The notes beneath the pieces were generated by a model. The model ran no database searches, had not been told where the DNA came from, and saw only the letters and a list, made by a program, of their open reading frames with translations. Below, one piece after another: positions 1 to 12,900 of a DNA stretch of 64,000 nucleotides; positions within the stretch are counted from its first letter, which is position 1, and the number at the start of each line of letters is the position of its first letter. The DNA lies in the NCBI GenBank assembly GCA_032209605.1, contig JASFXZ010000044.1, forward strand, positions 1,550,001 through 1,614,000, read 5' to 3'. The DNA is from Mactromeris polynyma. Taxonomy: Eukaryota; Mollusca; Bivalvia; Venerida; Mactridae. A program made the translations under genes and the position numbers.

Positions 1-72
1 GAGAAATTCAGTGAAGGACCCGGTATAAAACCCGGGGGGATCACTGAATCGACTAGTATCTCTACTATGGTC

Positions 73-351
73 AATTTGTTTGATTGTTTCATCGGGTTTA
101 ACGCCGTTTCTCAACGATATTTCAGTTATATACGGCGGCCTGTTCACCTAACCAGTTTTTCCTGGACTGAAATCTAACCAGTACTAACTTACCCTTCCAC
201 AAGGAGCCGGCAACTTCTCCACATGTGGATGAAAATCGACAATTTTTTGTCAAATTTTCATGGAAGGGTATGCCTGCCGCGACCGGGAATCGAACCCGGA
301 TCGCCGGGTTACAAGTCCAGCGCACTAACCACTGGACCACGGCCATGGCTT
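73..351 (-). repeat. tRNA-derived SINE with conserved core domain
   Basis: The tRNA-like head at about 276-346 (minus strand) has an A box (GTCCAGTGGTTAGTGCG) and a B box (GGTTCGATTCC). Its anticodon loop CTTGTAA would read TGU (Thr). The body toward lower coordinates carries the block CACATGTGGAGAAGTTG and a tail with CGGCGTTAAACCC, which I recall from SINEs widespread in metazoans (MetaSINE-like); the family name is from memory. The copy is bounded by the same 10 bp, tactatggtc, at 63-72 and 352-361, as expected of a LINE-mobilised insertion. It lies just upstream of the Tigger fragment. Confidence 0.8.
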
Positions 352-433
352 TACTATGGTCGAGGATTCTAGGGAAGGACACAGGTTATAATCCGGAGGG
401 ATATCTAGATCGGCCACTGATAGTAGCGGTAAG

Positions 434-974
434 ACGAGTAAATTAAGAACACAGAACTACATTACAAAATATGAAGCGATTATGGAGGTCGAAAAAGGGG
501 GTGTGTCTAATAAGGCTATCGCTCAGAAATATGGAATTCTTCCGAATACATTTTCAACGTGGTTGAAGTAAAAGGGGAAATTAAAGCTCAATTCCTGAGT
601 GTGGAAATGCAGCCAGAAAGGAAAAATGGCAATCAGCGTTATTCACAGAATGGGTAAAACATCATGACGAACAAATGTCAAGACAAAATCGTAAGATAGT
701 GCTGATAGTGGACAACTGTCCAACATACCAAGACATTAAAAGTCTGAAGGCTATCAAACTCATTTTTCTACACCCAAATACAACAAGTGTTACACACCCA
801 ATGGATCAGGGTGTAAAGGATCTTAAGATTCATTATAGAAAAAGTATTATCGCCAGAAAGATTCGCACCATTGATCGATGTGCATGCTTTGTGGTAAATG
901 TTTTAGACGGGTTACACATGTTGCAAAAACTTGTCCAAAATAATGACTGTGCTCGGGGATCAATCATCTATTGA
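434..974 (+). pseudogene. Pogo/Tigger-like transposase, internally deleted
   Basis: Two open segments belong to a pogo/Tigger (CENP-B-like, DDE_1) transposase. Positions 434-571 encode a helix-turn-helix start (KYEAIMEVEKGGVSNKAIAQ) and end at a stop. Positions 627-974 encode part of the catalytic domain, with VLIVDNCPTY holding a catalytic Asp, then LHPNTTSVTHPMDQG. Some 250 residues that normally lie between HTH and DDE regions are missing, so this is a deletion remnant. The reading continues in broken form to about 1110 (SSIDDFVNVDLHIPVC). It has no intact start and no visible inverted repeats. Confidence 0.75.
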
Positions 975-1149
975 TGATTTTGTAAATGTGGATTTACATA
1001 TTCCCGTCTGTGCGCCCATAGAGAGTTCCGACATCATCAAGGATTTGTTCAACCACGATCTGCTGACGACGCGGAATTTAGCAGTGATGATGATTATGAT
1101 GTGAACCTGCAGTAGTGTCTTTAGCTCGTGCTTCGGATTATATTGAAGA

Positions 1150-3086
1150 TCTACGGACATACATAGGATATTTCAATAACAATGATAGATAAGTGTAATT
1201 GAATGTTTGGTTTTTATTGACTCATTTGTTTCAAACAATCATTGGACGAGTGTGTGTTCCAAAAAACAAACTCAGATTCTGGATTTCTTTAAGAAGCAGT
1301 GACATTTGATGTTTTCATATTGTGATTTACGTGTAAACATATATTCAATGTGCTATTTTTGTACTTTGATTCGTGTGCATTATTTGACTGTTTGTATAAT
1401 ATTGAATCTTGTCAGTATTGTTAATGCATGTGTTTTTGTATTAGTGTAATTAAATGTGTGTATGTCTCCTGTATATATGTGTAAATACATTTTGATATGT
1501 CATTCATGTTTGTTGATTAAATTATAAAACAAAAACTATATGCTCTCTGTTATCTTTATTTCATCTACTCATGGTTTTAAACATATATGTTAATGTATAC
1601 AAATATATTTCTGAGATGATTACACAATGTCATGTTTGAATTAAAAGATGTACACATGTTTATATAATTTAACACATCGTTCTGAATCAGTGGCTGGCTG
1701 TTATGTTTTCACCATTAGTATTTTATTAATAACATCAATTCTATTTGTGAAATCTTTCCTTTCCAACTTGGATAATTAATGCGTGTAAAAGTTAGGAAAC
1801 CTAGTATCTGCCCATTTGCTTAATGGAATGACTGAGCGCGTCATTTTTGTTGTTGTGGAGAAAACCAACATGTTCTATTAGTTTTATTAAATGTATTACG
1901 TTATCATTTACTTCCTGGTATGGGTGTTGTAGGAGTTTGTGTGTGACTATTTCGTTTATTTGTTCTCGATTTATCTAAAGAAGTTCCGATTGATGAATGT
2001 GGTTTCCTTTTATCTGACTTTCAACTTTTATTACACTTTACAAGTCACTTTTTAAATAAATGTCTCGTAACAACCATGAGCTAATTTGGCATCGCATTGT
2101 ACTGTATACATCAACCATGACCTATAAACATCTTAACTATGACAAAAGCTTATATATCATTGAACATATGAACAAAAGCCAAATGTTGTGTTACTTGGAA
2201 CTAAACAACTATTGGCTATGTTTCATTTTATGATATACAACTTCCTATACATCAGGAAATAAAACAAATCATATTCTTGGTTATACGTCAAAATTTATTA
2301 CATAACACAGCAATAGCAAAATTCGACCTTGATGGTTATAATAGAAATGTTAATGCGTAAAACTATAACACAAGTCGTACAGGAAGTGCACAGTCAAATA
2401 AAAGCATAAGCAGACATGGACATGATATGCAAAATGAACTAACATATAATTTACTAAATAGGTAGACACATGGTTCAAACATCAAGGATGGTAAAAGCAG
2501 GAATACCGAATTTGAACGGTCAATAAAGAAATCTCGGAATATTTTAAATACAACACTGCTTAGGCAATCAGTGCAATCTATCAATAGTGATTCTCAAAGC
2601 AAATTATTTGAAAACAAAGAGCCATGTTTTATAAATCAGGGTTGTAATGTATCCAGCTTCTTCCTCCTTGACTATCCATAAAGACTACGGAAACAAAGCG
2701 ATCACAGAAGCTAAAACAGCAACTACTAATAAGCTGTCACAATGCCATTGTAGGAAACCCTGTTTCGAGCATATTGAGTTGGAAATGTGACTTCTGGAGT
2801 GTTAACAATCTCATTCCTGACTGACAACACTCAACAGACAATGACTAACTTCTGTCTAAATAGAAATAAACGAAACCTTTGGCGTTCCATCTCCAGGCGA
2901 AACGATTTGTTCGCCATGGTTGTTCATTTTCGGCGGGAGTCAATACTGCGTCAAACAATTGTGTTCGTTCACATCACTAAGAGTGTTACTTCCACACACA
3001 ACCAAAATAGAATCAAAACTTTAGTGATTTTGTAAACATATGCTAGTAATAGCCAATGTGCAGACAAGACGTAATACACAATGTAC
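1150..3086. other. AT-rich intergenic stretch, nothing recognised
   Basis: I see only short chance reading frames and no tRNA-like box, terminal repeat or splice-bounded coding segment. Confidence 0.4.
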
Positions 3087-3845
3087 AACGAAGAGATCTG
3101 CAAGACAGTTTTCACACATTTCACATAGCGACGAGTCCTATACTGACGGTTTGATGAACAACATCATCGGATGAGAGTTCCAAAGTTGATAATATTCGAA
3201 CGTTTATTTCCCACACTATGTTTAACCATTATCATGCTAAGCACGAGATATCTCGGTTTTACAATTCTCACAGCCAGTGCGAACCACGAGATATCCCGGG
3301 TTTCTATATGTAGTGGATACACTATTGCAATACACATCCCAGTATCAGGTTACTGATAAGCAATTATAGGTGAATGGTGTGGGAACACCATGGCGAATGT
3401 TTATGACCTGTTGATAACACATTCAAGACAAATGGTATCAAAAATAAAGCTTGATTAGGTGTAATGTATACAAGTGTGTATAATTCAGAAAAATACATCA
3501 AAGAGACACATCTGATTCATAATCATTTTCTGGAATTTTCACAGCACAAATCTATACTTAAACCTTATAAATAGAATAAATGACTGCTTTTTTAGTGATA
3601 ATCAATGATTGTTTTAATATTTCATTTTCAGCAGGTGTCATGATTTATGATTTAACAAATATTTCCAAATCTAAAACATGTTTTCTTTTTCTTTTTTGTG
3701 TTTATAAACAGAAGAAATTAATTTTTAAAATTGGTGAATTGTATTGTTTTTTTTTATATCATTGCAAAGCACATTTTATTCTGTTTCAGAAAATATTTGG
3801 GTTGTATGCAATATAATTAATAATTAATTAATTAGAGCAACTAAA
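3087..3845. repeat. 759-bp tandem duplication, copy 1
   Basis: This 759-bp block is followed immediately by a second copy at 3846-4604. By eye the copies differ at one base (catcatcgg versus catcattgg), so the event is recent. Each copy contains two related motifs (cacgagatatctcgg and cacgagatatcccggg) about 50 bp apart and ends in a TTAATTAA palindromic run. The 61- and 78-codon frames inside show no family signature and I do not call them genes. Confidence 0.95.
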
Positions 3846-4604
3846 AACGAAGAGATCTGCAAGACAGTTTTCACACATTTCACATAGCGACGAGTCCTAT
3901 ACTGACGGTTTGATGAACAACATCATTGGATGAGAGTTCCAAAGTTGATAATATTCGAACGTTTATTTCCCACACTATGTTTAACCATTATCATGCTAAG
4001 CACGAGATATCTCGGTTTTACAATTCTCACAGCCAGTGCGAACCACGAGATATCCCGGGTTTCTATATGTAGTGGATACACTATTGCAATACACATCCCA
4101 GTATCAGGTTACTGATAAGCAATTATAGGTGAATGGTGTGGGAACACCATGGCGAATGTTTATGACCTGTTGATAACACATTCAAGACAAATGGTATCAA
4201 AAATAAAGCTTGATTAGGTGTAATGTATACAAGTGTGTATAATTCAGAAAAATACATCAAAGAGACACATCTGATTCATAATCATTTTCTGGAATTTTCA
4301 CAGCACAAATCTATACTTAAACCTTATAAATAGAATAAATGACTGCTTTTTTAGTGATAATCAATGATTGTTTTAATATTTCATTTTCAGCAGGTGTCAT
4401 GATTTATGATTTAACAAATATTTCCAAATCTAAAACATGTTTTCTTTTTCTTTTTTGTGTTTATAAACAGAAGAAATTAATTTTTAAAATTGGTGAATTG
4501 TATTGTTTTTTTTTATATCATTGCAAAGCACATTTTATTCTGTTTCAGAAAATATTTGGGTTGTATGCAATATAATTAATAATTAATTAATTAGAGCAAC
4601 TAAA
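3846..4604. repeat. 759-bp tandem duplication, copy 2
   Basis: This is the second copy of the adjacent block at 3087-3845. The identity runs to about 4607, where the flanks diverge. The junction (taaaaacgaagag) shows only about 2-3 bp of shared sequence at the unit ends, which suits an end-joining or replication-slippage duplication better than recombination between long repeats. Confidence 0.95.
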
Positions 4605-4789
4605 AACAGTTAACCCCGTTAACCCAAATTTCCCAGCGAGCTGCTGAGAATTTATTCAGCAGTGAGGGGTATGATAAACCATTAGGTAGCCAGCACGTTA
4701 AGAGTTTTTAACGGGGATTTCCCATTGCGTATTTGATAGACATAATAAACAAGTCTTAAGTCACAGTTATAGAAATGGCAGCTCTTCAC

Positions 4790-5420
4790 CACACGTATGA
4801 AACACAAAATTGAACGGAGAGTTACACATAAACTATAAAAATGAGAGAATACGTAGCTACAGGAAACGCTACATACACAAGACAGTGCCTCCCCACGCAG
4901 ACCTCCGGAAAAACAACAATCCACAAAACACAAGGCACTTAAGCAGATTAAAGGTTACATATGTTAAGGAATAGAGGCAGAGGGAATGGCCTGGCAGACA
5001 ATAAGGAATAACTAGTGAAGGACGGGGGGACCAATGGGAAAGATCGCTGGACAAGTCAAGTCAGTCGGCAGCAATAGACCGAATCCGGTCGGGAAACAAC
5101 CCGAATACAATATAAAGAGGCAGACTTGCACAGGGGAAAGGGAAATATAAAACACATTCAAAACACAAACAGAAATAATAACCATACAGCGAATTACAGC
5201 CTTGGAACTGTCAGTACAAATACTGGGGCTTAAATCGATTTAACAGCTAGCTAACCTCACACTTAATCGCTATTTTGTCATTGATTTCCAACATATATAC
5301 ATAAATTGACTAAGTAGGCAGTAACTAATCATTAAAAGCAACCAACCATCACGAACATAATAACAGACATACAGTAACTAATCCAGCACGAAGGAACAAG
5401 CAGCCATATACTGGCCTTGC
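4790..5420. repeat. Dispersed repeat R, copy 1
   Basis: This stretch is alignable by eye to 61268-61845, and its first part to 38550-38845. Shared blocks in order are an acgcCACATAcATAAGACAG-like start, TCCGGGAAAACAACA, a GGAATGGCCTGG block, then GGAACTGTCAGT, TTAACAGCTAGCTAACCTCA and AATCGCTAT. No terminal repeat or transposase is visible. The 38.4-kb copy is preceded by a tRNA-like B box, so a SINE-type or non-autonomous family is possible. Confidence 0.75.
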
Positions 5421-5963
5421 TCCCTGTGACTAAAATAGTAACATCAGAATAGAAATAACCTTAAAATGTCAAATTAATAATGCAATTTAAAGTAAAGTCA
5501 ACTCGATAATGTATTTAATAATTAAACAATTCTTAGATATTATTGATAGGGAAATGGAATTTTTAACTAAAAGAAATATGTCTAATAAGAAAACTAAAAT
5601 ACAAAAACACGACTGCACCCAATGAATATTAAGATGTGTTATGAAAAGTTTTCTTGGTAATGTCAAATGACGTAATGAAATGTTAATGACGTCATAAAAC
5701 TGATAAATATAAGAGAGAAAAAAATAAGTTGATACAGAGAAGGCCACAGAACAAAAAGAAACAAGGACAACACCAACATAAACCCGAAAAAAACATAAAC
5801 AACACAACACAATCCCAAATGGGCTGGTCGATAGTATTAAGATACTCCATTGAACATATCATGTTAGTTCCAGAGCAAAAGTCAATGCCTACAAAGTCCC
5901 GAACATAATCCCTAAAGACATTGAAATCAGTCATGTCCTGCCATATCAAATACGGTTTACATA
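5421..5963. other. Intergenic, nothing recognised
   Basis: AT-rich sequence between repeat R and the mariner left end. It ends with the TA (5962-5963) that is duplicated at the far mariner end (35702-35703). Confidence 0.4.
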
Positions 5964-6027
5964 CGAGGGGCGTTTCAAAAGTAATGCAACTTGGGTAATA
6001 TAAAGCGCGCGTTTGATAGATTTTTAA

Positions 6028-6819
6028 TTATTTACGCGTCATGCCCTCAAAGTAATCCCCCTTGTTACGTACAAAAAGTTTAAAACGTTTAATCCAGTTC
6101 TTAAAGGCATCTTCATACTCATTTTCAGGTATACCCAGCATACACTGATAAACAGCGGACCCCAGGGCTTGTCGGGACCTATACCGTCTACCAGCTAAAT
6201 GTTTTTTTTCAGTTTAGGGAACAAGAAATAGTCACACGGGGCTAGGTCGGGGGAATATGGTGCATGTGGAAGAACTTGAACCCTTTCCTTGTTCAAAAAC
6301 GAGGTCACAATAGCAGACTTATGCGCAGGGGCGTTGTCATGCAACAGGGATAGGTACTTAAAGCCAGCGTGCGGGCGACGTTTGAAACATTGTTTTTTAA
6401 GTTCCTTCAACACTTTTTCTTTATAAAATAAACCAGTCATAGATTTTCTATTTGGTACAACCAATTAAATAATAGGACCACGGATATCAAAGAAAATAAC
6501 ACACATTGCTTTCTTAGCACTGATCAATATTTTGGCAATTGAGGGGCGGCGACAGTTTTTGGTAGCCCATATTTTGTTGTTAATTGTTCTGGTAGGCTCG
6601 AAAAAGTGTACCCATGTCTCATCTCCAGTAATAATGTCAGAAACCTGCTTTCTATGATATTTTGGAAACATGTTAAGCAGTTTTATGGCAGTTTCAAGTC
6701 GGACACGTTTTTGCTTGTCTGACAACACATGAGGAATCCATATAGCTGTAATACGTCTCATTTTTCAATGACGTTTTACAATGAGGAATACGCTTGCGGC
6801 TGAAATACCAACTATACTA
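6028..6819 (-). pseudogene. Mariner transposase, C-terminal catalytic part
   Basis: This continues the N-terminal part at 35222-35510. It holds the catalytic triad of the mariner D,D34D type: ITGDETWVHF, LLHDNAPAHKS and YSPDLAPCDYFLF, with 34 residues between the second and third Asp. It is inactive: an in-frame TGA at 6765-6767, an in-frame TAA at 6465-6467 and a frameshift in an A run near 6195-6205. The frame then reads to a stop at 6028-6030. The whole transposase would be about 359 codons, close to the normal family length. Confidence 0.93.
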
Positions 6820-7100
6820 CAGTACCGCCAGCGTGACAGTTCCGCGTTTTCGTGTCATTTCTCTAACGCAAAACGAAACACGAACGCTTTATCGTTAAAA
6901 ACGGGAAGCGTGAAACCGTTAAGCGTGTAGCCAATGAAAATTCGGCATTTTCGACTCTGTGGAAACGCGAAACCGTGAAAGCGTGTGACCAATCAAATTG
7001 CCGCGTTAACCGTGTGACCAATCAAATTGCCGAATTAAAATTCGTTCGGTTAAGAAATTTGGCGAAATAGAAGAACATGTTCTCCACATGTTCAACTAAA
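6820..7100 (+). promoter_or_regulatory. CpG-rich left subterminal region with repeated CCAAT boxes
   Basis: After the 28-bp terminal repeat this end holds repeated GCGTGAAA and AACGC motifs and three CCAAT boxes in the same orientation (6931, 6989, 7018). The last two lie in a direct repeat, GTGTGACCAATCAAATTGCC. About 200 bp downstream is a small possible first coding exon (7218-7244). The arrangement looks like a promoter, or else a set of transposase-binding subterminal repeats. Confidence 0.4.
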
Positions 7101-7217
7101 TCGACTCCGATGAAAACAATCAAGTACGACATGGAATGGCGATGATTTCATCGGTAGTGACATGTGCATATGTTTGTTCGAAATAGTGGATTTTTGCTAG
7201 ACTCGTGTGGAAGGAAG

Positions 7218-7244
7218 ATGAGTTCAAAGTGGAAAAGGATGCAG
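7218..7244 (+). CDS. Candidate first exon (MSSKWKRMQ)
   Basis: ATG at 7218 in fair context (gaagATGa) is followed by nine codons and then a plausible splice donor, CAG|GTAAAA. The exon ends in phase 0. Exons at 21651-21737 and 22393-22824 both start in phase 0, so they could belong to the same transcript. The link across 14 kb, including a nested hAT, is inference; a nine-codon frame could be chance. Confidence 0.25.
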
Positions 7245-7299
7245 GTAAAACTATTCAAGTGCAGTTCAAATTATTTAACTGATTCAAAATGATGTTGTG

Positions 7300-9065
7300 T
7301 TTATATGTTGCCGGCCACTAAATGACTTGAGTTTAAGAATACTAAGATGTACACTTCACCTCTACAGTACAGTACATATTCATATATCACGGGGCCATGG
7401 CATCTTTCTTTCACGTCACGGATGCCTTCCAAACCACCAAAAAGAACTCCAAAATGCATTTATTTTACAGAACAAATTTGATTACACCCTTCCGAAACGA
7501 AAGTAGCCTGTTTTAAACATTAAATTAAAACGAAAGTAGGAATTTTGTGCGACCGTAATTATAAATTTTTACAAATCGGGCATTATGACCTTATTAAACA
7601 TACTTGTACATCAAACAGTTTTTTCATATGTGTATCAGTTCAGAGATTGACAAAGTCAGTTGTAAATGCATAGAGCAAAATGTATTGCAGAAGAAAGTTT
7701 GGAGTAGATTGAAATTCAGTGTAATAAAAACCACATTCCAATTCCAAAGTAGGGTACACAGGGCTCTAAAAAAAATTCAGTTACGCTTGTTCCAGGCTAG
7801 TGTATATATATGTTAAAGTTTCCGGCATGGGAGGCTAGTTGTTGGAGAACATTTTTCTTGTTTCATTATTGAATATAAGAAAATTGGCAATGTTCAAAAC
7901 CACAGTTATATCATCAAGTGTTTTAACTGGACAGATGCCCTGATGTGTTAGTTACCACACAATAAACAACGACATGAATAATGTAATAACTGATAAGATG
8001 TGTTAATTCCATTTTGGGTAATTTATACAGTATTGAGTCTAGGCCTTTTAAAACAGACCTGTCAAGGGCTAGTGAATTTCTTGAGTCCTGGTCCATTTTT
8101 TCCCAATCTAAAGAAAACATTCCCAATAGAAAACAAATGATTTTGAGCGAAAATAATGAATTTATAAACAAGCAGTAACTCGAGTCAAAATCATTATTGA
8201 CAATTAATTAATCATGTTATAAAATATCTGCTATAAATATCTGCTATATCTTATGAGACAGTAAAACTAGAAAAATGAAGTTGTATTTCATTAATTGCAA
8301 TTAACTGTTAAAAATACTGGATACATTTGTCCTGATTTTGGACAATTAAGTGAGATTAAAATATAATTTTACCAGGGACCTTTTTCCTATTACCCTAGGA
8401 AAAAGCCCTGAATATCTTCGTAAAATACAGTAGCAGTACAAATTGGATGCGTCATGTCTTAGTTTCCCTGGGATATGTGTGTGGAGGCATTGTTGTGTGT
8501 GTGTAGTGTTCCATTTTAACTACTTAAATTTGTTTTATCAAGCTGTACATATATCAGCTTGTTTTATTGATGTGCTAGGTTCAAGAAATTGCATGGTTTG
8601 TATTTAAGTGGCTTTGACCAATCCGGAACATACATTAATCTTCTTTTTGAAATAGGAACCAGCATCGATGAATTTATGGGTTGGTCTTGGTCTCATTACG
8701 TCATCCTCAACTGTAGGATAATAATTTGTTGAAGTTTTCCTTATCAATAACATATATGATTGCATTTACAATCACTATCTAACATAGAGGAGTTGGCCTA
8801 TTACTACTGTTGCAGAATTGGACACCATGTATAAATGCTAATCAGATTGACTGTTTATTAAGGTATATTAATTTGCGATTGGAAAAAGTGAAACTATATT
8901 AATTTCCCTAATAGTAAAGACAGACTTATTTAGTAGATAAAGGCGACCGGCCCAAAATACATGTCAATACAGTACAATGGTTTCAAAATATAATAGTTGT
9001 GTCACATACTGTAGTATATATTATGATAGTAAACAGTGAATAATAATTCAACCAATTCAAGTTAT
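7300..9065. other. No gene seen; short imperfect hairpin at 8373-8410
   Basis: The only structure noted is an imperfect palindrome, CAGGGACCTTTTTCCTA facing TAGGAAAAAGCCCTG. It resembles two fused hAT-type ends, but no 8-bp target duplication flanks it. Confidence 0.35.
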
Positions 9066-9393
9066 TAAATGAACAGGGATGTGATAATCGTACTCGTACT
9101 TGTACTCGTACTTACTCGAGTACCAATTTTCAAGTACTCAGCAGTACTCAGTACTTGTCTGAAATTATGAGTACAAGTACTCATACTTACTCAAGTACTG
9201 AAGCAAAATGGTCAGTACTTAGGAGTACTTTGTGAGTACTATATGAGTACTTCCACACTTATGTGTGAAATGCAAATTAAAGTAACATAATGAAGTAAAA
9301 ATATATATTAAAAGTGAATGGTAAAAATAATTAATTATAACAACACATTGGACAGGCTTATTAAAAGAAATATGTCTACTTCTGTAATGTTGT

Positions 9394-9605
9394 TGTTTCG
9401 TTATGTATATGGTGTAATGTAGAACAACACTTATAATGATTTCTACTACTTTAATTGTACTACCATATAATATGAAAAAGCTACAGGTTTAATAATTATA
9501 CTACTAGTTCATGGAAGCTGTGTGATAGAGTCCTTCTCACAGATTGTATAAAGGTATACATAGTGCTGGTCAGTATAGAAAGTAGACTGGCTACATAACA
9601 CAACA
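9394..9605 (-). repeat. 3' LTR of gypsy element
   Basis: The 212-bp terminal repeat begins TGTTTCG and ends ACACAACA on the plus strand. By eye it is identical to 13967-14178. The 5-bp duplication gttgt precedes it. Confidence 0.95.
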
Positions 9606-9907
9606 TCTCCCTTTTTATAAATGAAACAAAACATACAATGTTTACATTATTAAAATATTCAGTAATCAAATCTGTTTCTAAAATAAACTGTATCATGTAT
9701 TCAACTGTAAATAATTGTCTTTGTTGTATTTTCTTTAAATCAACATCATATCAAAAGAATGGTTTATACGATTTTATTTATTACTAAATATCGTCCAGTC
9801 TATTTAACCCTCATAGGTAGAAATTCAATTCTCACGATATTTTTCTCAATGAATGTTTATTTACATAAACGATGCTGTCGGATGTTAACATTCATGAGTT
9901 AATGAGT

Positions 9908-12900
9908 TCACACTGAGTCAATAATCCTTGGCTTCACTAATCGCCCATATCGTGTTCTATACAATGTCTTATCAGCACTACTATTACCTGGCTGAATTTT
10001 CTCGGACATGGAAGTTGGTGATTGAGGTTCCAAACAGGGATTGCTCTCATTTTCTGACTGTTCAGTTATTTCAATATCCGGTGTTACTGGTGTGCACTCA
10101 TTTGATTTAATTAGGTGGCGCCTATTACGTCTGTATGTAGCACCATCTGAAGTGCGTACAACATAGGAGCGGTCATTTAATTTGTCTATGACCTCAGCTG
10201 GTTTCCAGGTTTTATCCTGTTGTTGGACCCGTGCTGACCCTCCCAGATCAAGTGATTGAAGTGGTTTTGCACTTTTATCATAATACCCTTTCTCCCTTTT
10301 TCTACTGTTTCCTAACTTTGTTTCTACAACCTTAGGTGAAATGTGGCGAGGCATTAAATAGGCCTTTGCTGTTGGAAGAATGGAGCGTAATTGTCTACCC
10401 ATTAATAACTCGGAAGGGGTATATCCTATGTTCAGGGGTGTACATCTGTACTCTAAAAGTCCAATGTACGGATCTTTACCATCTGATTTTGCTTTCTTAA
10501 AAATGCGCTTACATATTTTTACATAAGCTTCTGCATATCCGTTTCCGGAACTATGGTGAGGACTGGATGTAACATGTTGAAAATCCCAATGCTTTGCAAA
10601 CTGTGCAAACTCCTCAGATGCATAACATGTCTGATTATCAGAAACTAACCTCTCAGGTATACCCAGCCTTGAAAATATACCCTTCATGCGGTTTATCACC
10701 GATGAACTTTTCATATTGGATAACTGTTTGACCTCGAAATAGTGACTGTAGTAATCAGCCACTACTATGTATTCCTTGTTACCCCATGTAAACAAATCAC
10801 TGGCAACAATCTGCCATGGGTACTTAGGGATTTCATGAGACTGTAATGGTTCCTTGGGATTAGAGCTTCTGAACTCTAAACAAATAGGACAATCTAGTAC
10901 CATCTGTGTAATATCATTGGAAATTCTTGGCCAAAATATCAGATCACGTGCTCTTCTCAGGGTTTTTTCCACTCCAAAATGAGCAGAGTGTACTACTTTT
11001 AACATGTTTGACCTTAACACCCTGGGAATTACAATTTTCTGACCTTTCATAATCAAGCCATTAACAACAGAGAGTTCATCTCTGTAATTCCAGAAATCAA
11101 TAACCTCAGGTTGGCATTGCTTTCTATAGACTGGCCACCCAGCCATTATTACAGTTATCAAAACTGACAACTGTTCATCTTTTTCTGTTTCTGCACATAT
11201 CTCCTGCAGTTTTCTGTCACTTACAGGCAGGCTAGAAATAACCATATTAACCTGGACATCTATATTATCCGATAACCCTGGGCATGTGTCATTAACTGAC
11301 TTTCTTGACAGGGTATCCGGTACTGGTATTTGCTTTCCAGCACGGAAAGTGACCTGTATGTCATAGCGTTGCATTTGCAACATCATTCTTTGTAAGCGGG
11401 CAGGTGCTAAAAATAGCGGCTTCTTAAAAATAGGAATTAGTGGAAGATGGTCAGTTTCTACTGTAACCTTTCTACCGTAGACCCAATGATTGTAACGCTT
11501 AAGTCCAAACAAAATACCTAGAGTTTCTAACTCTATTTGGGCATAATTCTTCTCACTAGCAGTGAGTGATTTGGAAGCATAGGCTATTGGTCTTCCATCT
11601 TGTAACAAAGTAGCCCCAAGACCTGACCTACTAGCATCTGTTTGCAGAATCAATGGTTTATCTGGGTCATAATAACATAATACCTGACCGGGTTCCTGAG
11701 TGATTAACTCTTTAACCTTACTGAAAGCTTCCGCTTGGGGTTTGCCCCAGTAAAATTCCACTGATTTGCCTAACAATTCTCTCATGGGATTGGTAACCTG
11801 TGCCAGTTTCGGACAGAATCTGGACAAATAATTGACCATCCCAAGAACGGTTTGCAGCTCTGACTTATTTTCTGGAGCAGGCATGTCCTTGATAGCGGAA
11901 ATTTTGGCAGGATCGGCACTTAGCCCATTTCCTGACAACACGTGACCAAAGTATTTGACCTCTGTAAGACCCACTTCTAGTTTGTCTTTATTTAAGCGGA
12001 TGCCCCTTTCAAATGACCTTTGAAGAACTATCCTTAAGTTTCTATCATGTTCCTCTCTGGTTTTGCCATAAACCAGTATGTCATCTACAATAATGACAAC
12101 CCCTGACAACCCTTCAAATGACTCATCCATTTTCCTTTGAAATATGTCCATAGACGATATTAATCCAAAAGGTAACCTGAGATATCTATATCTCCCGAAG
12201 TAAGTATTAAAAGTTGTCAAGAATGATGCTTTTTCGTTAAGCTTAATTGCCCAATAACCGGAAGTTGCATCCAGTTTTGTAAAGTACTTGGCTTCAGTGA
12301 GCTCTGGAAGTACATCATCAATTGTTTTGATAGGGTAGTGTGGACGTTGAACACATTTATTCAAGTCATGCGGATCTAAACAAAGACGTAGGGCTCCGGA
12401 AGTCTTAACGACACAAACCAGACTATTAACCCATTCTGTCGGTTTTTCAACTTTTTTAATGACCCCTAAATCTACCATTCTATCAAGTTCTTTTTTACAC
12501 CTATCTCTAATTGCTACAGGTATCTTACGTGGCGGATGTACTACTGGGACTGCCCCTGGGGAAAGTTGAATAGAGCATTCTCCTGGAATTGACCCTATAC
12601 CCTTGAACACCTCAGGAAATTCCCGTAAAACTGACTCTTTAGTCATACTGCCCGTAGAAATATCTTGCTCAACGGAATAGGTAACCTTTACCAACCCAAA
12701 ATCTAGGCAAGATTGTAACCCAAACAGAGGTGGTGATGTGGTTTCCACCACATGAAACTCAACCTGTTCAGTGCGGGACGATTTGTTATGTATGCAAGGT
12801 AGTTTAATGACCCCTTTCAAATCTAACTGAGTATTGCTATATGCAGACAACTTAGTTTTTGAATTAGTGAGTGCACTTTTCACACCGAGCATACGAAATA

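Noticed and set aside
276..346. Functional tRNA-Thr gene
   Set aside because: The anticodon stem is imperfect and the tRNA-like part is continuous with a SINE core and bounded by target duplications.
122..382. 86-codon minus-strand frame with a cationic, Trp-rich start
   Set aside because: It is read through the tRNA-like head and core of the SINE at 73-351.
8373..8410. 38-bp palindrome as a minimal hAT element
   Set aside because: The ends look hAT-like but no 8-bp duplication flanks it.
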